NCBI RefSeq assembly: GCF_017654505.1 | Contig: NC_054547.1 | Span: forward strand, 23,937,975-24,001,974 | From: Polyodon spathula | Taxonomy: Eukaryota; Chordata; Actinopteri; Acipenseriformes; Polyodontidae | DNA: 64,000 nt | Direction of reading: 5' to 3' | Shown here: positions 61,127-64,000 of the stretch, piece by piece | How the letters are laid out: the number at the start of each line of letters is the position of its first letter | Position numbering within the stretch: position 1 is the first letter of the stretch | The notes under the pieces: generated by a model | Seen by the model: the letters and a program-made list of their open reading frames with translations, nothing else | Told to the model about the DNA's origin: nothing | The model's database searches: none | Program-made: the position numbers and the translations under genes

Positions 61127-63339
61127 GGATCTCAAGCACAATAGAAAGAAAGCAACGCTGATGTATAGGTAAGTAAGCTGGGCTGAGCTGAGTGGAGGAT
61201 GGAGGGGGGTGATGCTGTGACGCCAGATTTACTGTTGAGCCCTCTTGAGGTGTCGTGGGCTAGTCAACGAAACACCAAGGATGGAAGGTGCCCACTTGAA
61301 GAGCCAGAGATGTACCATACTTAGCTCAATCCAGACGGTTGTGATGTTGATTCGCTGAGGAGACCGCACTGGGTTGATCCCTGTAGCCAGCACTGCAGCC
61401 ATTGTGTTTGCTGATGCGCTGGGGAGGCAAAATGAGCTGATCCCTGGAGCCAGCATTACACTTCAGCAATCAACACTAGACATAATGGTATCTACATCAT
61501 CAGATGGAAAACAACACAAATTAATGGAGATGCAGATGGATCACACTAGCTTACTGCAAAGCTATGTCTTAGTTGGTGTTTATCTTGGCGAGAGCCGAGT
61601 TCAAATCAGCATGAAGTTCAACATCTACTCTCATGTAATGGAAACCTAAATAGTTCTCTTGCCATTCTTCTACTTCATACAGTGTAAAATACAATTGGGC
61701 TACAGAATTACAAGTTCATCGTTCCATCCTGTGGCTTGCATCGACCATGGCCACAGAACCTCATTCATAGGTTATATTAGTGCATAGTTATATTAATATT
61801 TTAGTCCAGTGGTTTCCAAACCTCAAGTACCCTCTATTGTCCAGGTTTTTGTTTTTGAACACAGACTCTATATGCTGTAGCTCAATGCTGTTAAAGTGTT
61901 TTTTTTTTGTAGACAATGCAGTTTTTGACTCAGACTTTGGTTCACCGTATTATATTTCATCAGAAAGAAAACATCTGTAGCTTTCCGGTTAGTTTCCATA
62001 CATTAAGGGGTAGTTTGAGCTGCAAGTACACACATTCGGTCTCCTAAAGCTTGTTATTTTCCGCTTGCAACTTGTGATTTTAAATGATAAATGCTACTGT
62101 TTTCATTCATGTTGATATTTGTTGTAGTTGTTATAGCTTTTGTTTTAATGAGTTATCAGCAAAAACAATGTAGTGTTCAGGGTCATATGTTGTTCCACAC
62201 TGTTTAAAGTATTCGCTTTTATGCACTTGAAAACAATGCATGTTTAAATCACATTTTTTTTGTTCCGGGTTGAAACAAAAACAGAGACACTTTAAGGAAC
62301 TAGAGCAGAGTTGAAAAGGGAATCCCTTTACGCCCACCAAAGCGACTGAGTTAAACTGTCTTCAGCAGAGAACAGGTCAGACAGAGCTCCACATTAAAAT
62401 GGACCGACATCAAAAATAAAACGTCCGGGCTTTCTGTTAGTTTACTAACATTAAAGGGTAGTTTCAACTGCATATTCCTGTCTTCTAAAGTTTGTTGCTG
62501 TCCTCTGCAAGCTTAGCTGTGTCTTACTGTAAAAATCTAAATAAATGCTACTCTATTGTCATTTTCATAGCTTTTGTTTTAATGATTTCTCATATTACAC
62601 ATTTAAACCGGATAGTTGTCGATTTTAAAGGCATGTACTTGTGTTAAATTAGGAGTGAAATGGAAAGTGAAAGACTGTCGTATGTTGCAGAACTTTTGGT
62701 TACTGGCTCATAGCATAGTGCCCGATGTGTAATTTTTTTTTAAAAAAATTAAAGACTAGGGGGCTATTTGAACCAAAATAAACTTAAATTGTCAAAAACA
62801 CTACATCCCCCACAAAGCCTTACAAATGTAAACGTAATTGGGCGGGCGTAGCAAACAGTGACCAATTGAGTTCCTGTTTTACAACTGTTACCGAGGCGAC
62901 CGGTGACCTATTCAATAGTGTAACCGAGAAGGAACAAAGCTGGTGGCTGTTTTCAGGCGGAAGAAAGACACCCATGACACAGCAGTCAGAAAACATTCAC
63001 TAAACAGGTCGCCCTTTCATTTTATTAAAAGAAAGTAAGGATTATATTATCTTTATATACATTCCATAGGACAATCCAACTTGCCACATATGTCATTCAG
63101 TTTCCCAGGAGTTCAATGTTATCCTTTCCTAATGCACAACATGTTCTGTGTAAATAAACACAAGTTTAACACATTTAATAAACTAAAGGAAAACTTAGCT
63201 TGTTGTGATTTCTAACGGCTTAGTCAACTCAACATGTATGTTTGGCTTCGCCAGCCAAAAAGTCTATGTTGTGCAACCGCAGGTTCCTGGCGTGTCACAT
63301 TACTACTTTGTCTCGGGGCGGGCATTCAACAGGTCGGTG
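61127..63339. other. No recognised gene
   Basis: 61813 contains 'cagtggtttccaaacctcaa', a hAT-like end without a visible partner. 62840-62850 has a gggcggg box. No INPP5D SH2-domain exon was found. Confidence 0.45.
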
Positions 63340-63483
63340 AGCCGCAATGTGATTGGTTCTTTCAGAATGCGATCTTTTGCTGGTTGAATTGTGCATTGGC
63401 CTTGTACAAACTGTCCCTGAAATACTATTTTTGATTGGTGGTTGCGTTGTTGTCTCGCAAGTGATTGGTTTAACTGAGCTGCG
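63340..63483 (+). promoter_or_regulatory. Cluster of inverted CCAAT boxes
   Basis: Three tgattgg motifs (63350, 63431, 63462) lie within 135 bases upstream of an ATG. This spacing and repetition is typical of TATA-less housekeeping promoters bound by NF-Y. A further attggg/gggcggg pair lies at about 62836. The transcription start is not determined. Confidence 0.45.
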
Positions 63484-63552
63484 ATGGCCGACTCCTCCTC
63501 TTCCGGACTGACGCTAGGTGGTTTCAGAGACGGCTGTAGAAAGCTGACCGCG
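63484..63552 (+). CDS. Possible first coding exon of an unidentified gene
   Basis: ATG in gcgATGG context followed by 22 codons (MADSSSSGLTLGGFRDGCRK, LTA) and then GTAATA, a possible donor; 69 bases, ending in phase 0. Codon composition (GCC, TCC, GGA) is GC-richer than the surrounding DNA, as in first exons. I do not recognise the peptide. It would be transcribed away from INPP5D. If no donor is used, the frame stops about 20 codons later. Confidence 0.35.
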
Positions 63553-64000
63553 GTAATAGTATTAGACGAGTTGATATATTTTTCTAAATCGAAAAAGCTA
63601 TTTAAATAAATGCTTAAAATTGCATTCGTTCAAAATATACCGTGTAGCATCTTGTTTGCATTTTGATTAAATATAATTTTGATGTGACGAAAACCTAAAT
63701 CTCTTGAGTAAGGTAAGGAACGTGTTACTGTTTTATTCTATCAGCATACAGTACATAAATATATATTTAAAACAATAGCCTTTCCGTTCCAAAAATAGAA
63801 TGTGTTATTGACTGGAAAACAAGGTTGCAAACACATCTTCTCGTAAGCAGTGGGGGTTGCTTGGTGTACTCTAGATGTTTACATTTTATTTTTATTTTCT
63901 TTACCGTATTACATTGTCAATAATTGTTTACCTCAAAATACTTCATGATGTATAACTAATAATATGTTTGCAATGATTAATTTAGATACCATTCCATTTA
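63553..64000 (+). other. Intron-like AT-rich DNA
   Basis: AT-rich sequence up to the window edge, without recognised exons. Confidence 0.4.

Overview
The window is vertebrate nuclear DNA, most likely from a ray-finned fish. Evidence: intron-separated exons of one vertebrate gene, dense fish-type transposable elements (CR1 and L2-like LINEs, several Tc1 families, hAT elements, a Gmr1-order Ty3/gypsy element), long (TA)n and (GT)n microsatellites, and no bacterial-style gene packing. A non-teleost such as a sturgeon or paddlefish would fit the repeat types I recognise, but that is inference.

The only host gene I can name is INPP5D (SHIP1, the haematopoietic inositol 5-phosphatase), on the minus strand from about 43.8 kb (5' side) to 11.7 kb (3' side). 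I place 13 exons or exon remnants, in the correct order and with matching phases: 43686-43766, 30744-30867, 30182-30288, 28956-29059, 28208-28398, 26888-26942 (truncated), 26039-26135, 21816-21902, 19964-20024 (interrupted), 17522-17611, 17114-17227, 16516-16594 and 14774-14920, followed by the NPxY exon at 11724-11963 (14 pieces in all). The copy looks dead or dying. It has a +1 frameshift and an Asn-to-Lys change in the catalytic TWNMG motif, two acceptor sites without AG, one exon cut by a poly(T)/LTR insertion, one exon missing its 5' half, a frame break at 16594, and no recognisable exon for the FWFGDLNYR catalytic motif. A decayed duplicate in a genome with an intact paralogue elsewhere is the simplest explanation. 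The SH2-domain exons and the distal proline-rich exons were not found.

The most unusual structure is the minisatellite at 13225-14773. It abuts the splice donor of exon 14774-14920, and its unit is a copy of the exon's last ~15 bases plus the first ~12 intron bases. The intron therefore carries about 46 tandem copies of an INPP5D 5' splice site. A second, unrelated 57-60 bp minisatellite lies at 42735-43395.

Mobile elements by region. 0.9-2.1 kb: LTR fragments. 4.4-6.1 kb: Tc1. 6.7-9.65 kb: near-complete CR1 LINE. 15-25 kb: LTR copies, a Tc1, a hAT MITE and a tRNA-type SINE. 31-33.8 kb: a nearly intact Tc1-like element and a hAT element with 8-bp target duplication. 35-41 kb: two Tc1 elements, an inverted LTR pair around a GC-rich open frame, a Tc1 deletion derivative and an LTR. 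44-46 kb: LTR and L2-like LINE. 47.3-52.6 kb: a complete Gmr1-order gypsy element with SCAN-like gag and both LTRs. 53-55.3 kb: a decayed relative. 57.8-60.3 kb: a solo LTR and a conventional-order gypsy fragment. 60.8-61.1 kb: the end of a LINE open frame.

At the right edge a cluster of inverted CCAAT motifs precedes an ATG with good context and a 23-codon open segment ending at a GT donor (63484-63552). This may be the promoter and first exon of another gene, reading away from INPP5D. No tRNA, rRNA, CRISPR array or bacterial regulatory signal was seen.
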